A stretch of 6,449 nucleotides of DNA from positions 1 to 6,449 of the forward strand of contig CAKMQO010000161.1 of the NCBI GenBank assembly GCA_927911695.1. Direction: 5' to 3'. Shown one piece after another: positions 6,448 to 6,449 of this stretch (its first letter is position 1; each line of letters opens with the position of its first letter). The notes beneath the pieces were generated by a model. It saw nothing but the letters and a program-made list of their open reading frames with translations. It had not been told where the DNA came from and did not search any database. Origin of the DNA: an uncultured Gemella sp. (GTDB lineage Bacteria; Bacillota; Bacilli; Staphylococcales; Gemellaceae). Made by a program: the position numbers and the translations under genes.

Positions 6448-6449
6448 AT

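Noticed and set aside
1..6449. tRNA or rRNA genes, CRISPR arrays, transposase genes, defence systems
   Set aside because: No cloverleaf, repeat-spacer pattern or conserved protein motifs of these kinds are visible on either strand; apart from IS-like ends at the right edge nothing mobile is encoded.

Overview
The window reads as chromosomal DNA of a very AT-rich Gram-positive bacterium of the Bacilli. Evidence is the low GC, strong AAGGAG-type ribosome sites, a lipobox on the binding protein and TATAAT/extended -10 promoters. Gene content and style would suit a Gemella- or Streptococcus-like host, but that is inference. All recognisable genes lie on the + strand.

Layout. 1-347: possible tail of an upstream gene, two adjacent hairpins (about 44-110 and 110-171), then a strong promoter (290-317). 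360-1505: FAD-dependent oxidoreductase of the HI0933/BaiN (YtfP-like) family. 1627-1655: promoter. 1696-4400 and 4404-5327: a three-gene ABC importer operon of the ferric iron/AfuA-FbpA class, made of a lipoprotein binding protein, a fused double permease and an ATPase with a C-terminal TOBE-like region. A stem-loop lies between the binding protein and the permease, and a clear rho-independent terminator closes the operon (5333-5374). 5376-5404: promoter. 5441-6365: membrane-anchored alpha/beta hydrolase resembling Bacillus YqkD. 6392-6447: a 21-bp hairpin with a T-run whose arms look like IS3-family insertion-sequence ends.

The most notable point is damage to reading frames. The binding-protein gene is cut by two compensating one-base changes (an extra A near 1885, a missing A near 2601). 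The hydrolase start codon (GTG 5441) is separated from its body by a one-base shift in an A8 run (5456-5463). All three are single-A changes in A runs, and the protein reads seamlessly once they are repaired. Homopolymer sequencing or assembly error is therefore the simplest explanation, with recent mutation or, for the A8 run only, slippage-controlled expression as alternatives.

How the genes work together: the binding protein, permease and ATPase form one importer. The oxidoreductase and hydrolase each have their own promoter and show no obvious functional tie to it. I see no evidence of a new defence, mobile or biosynthetic system here.
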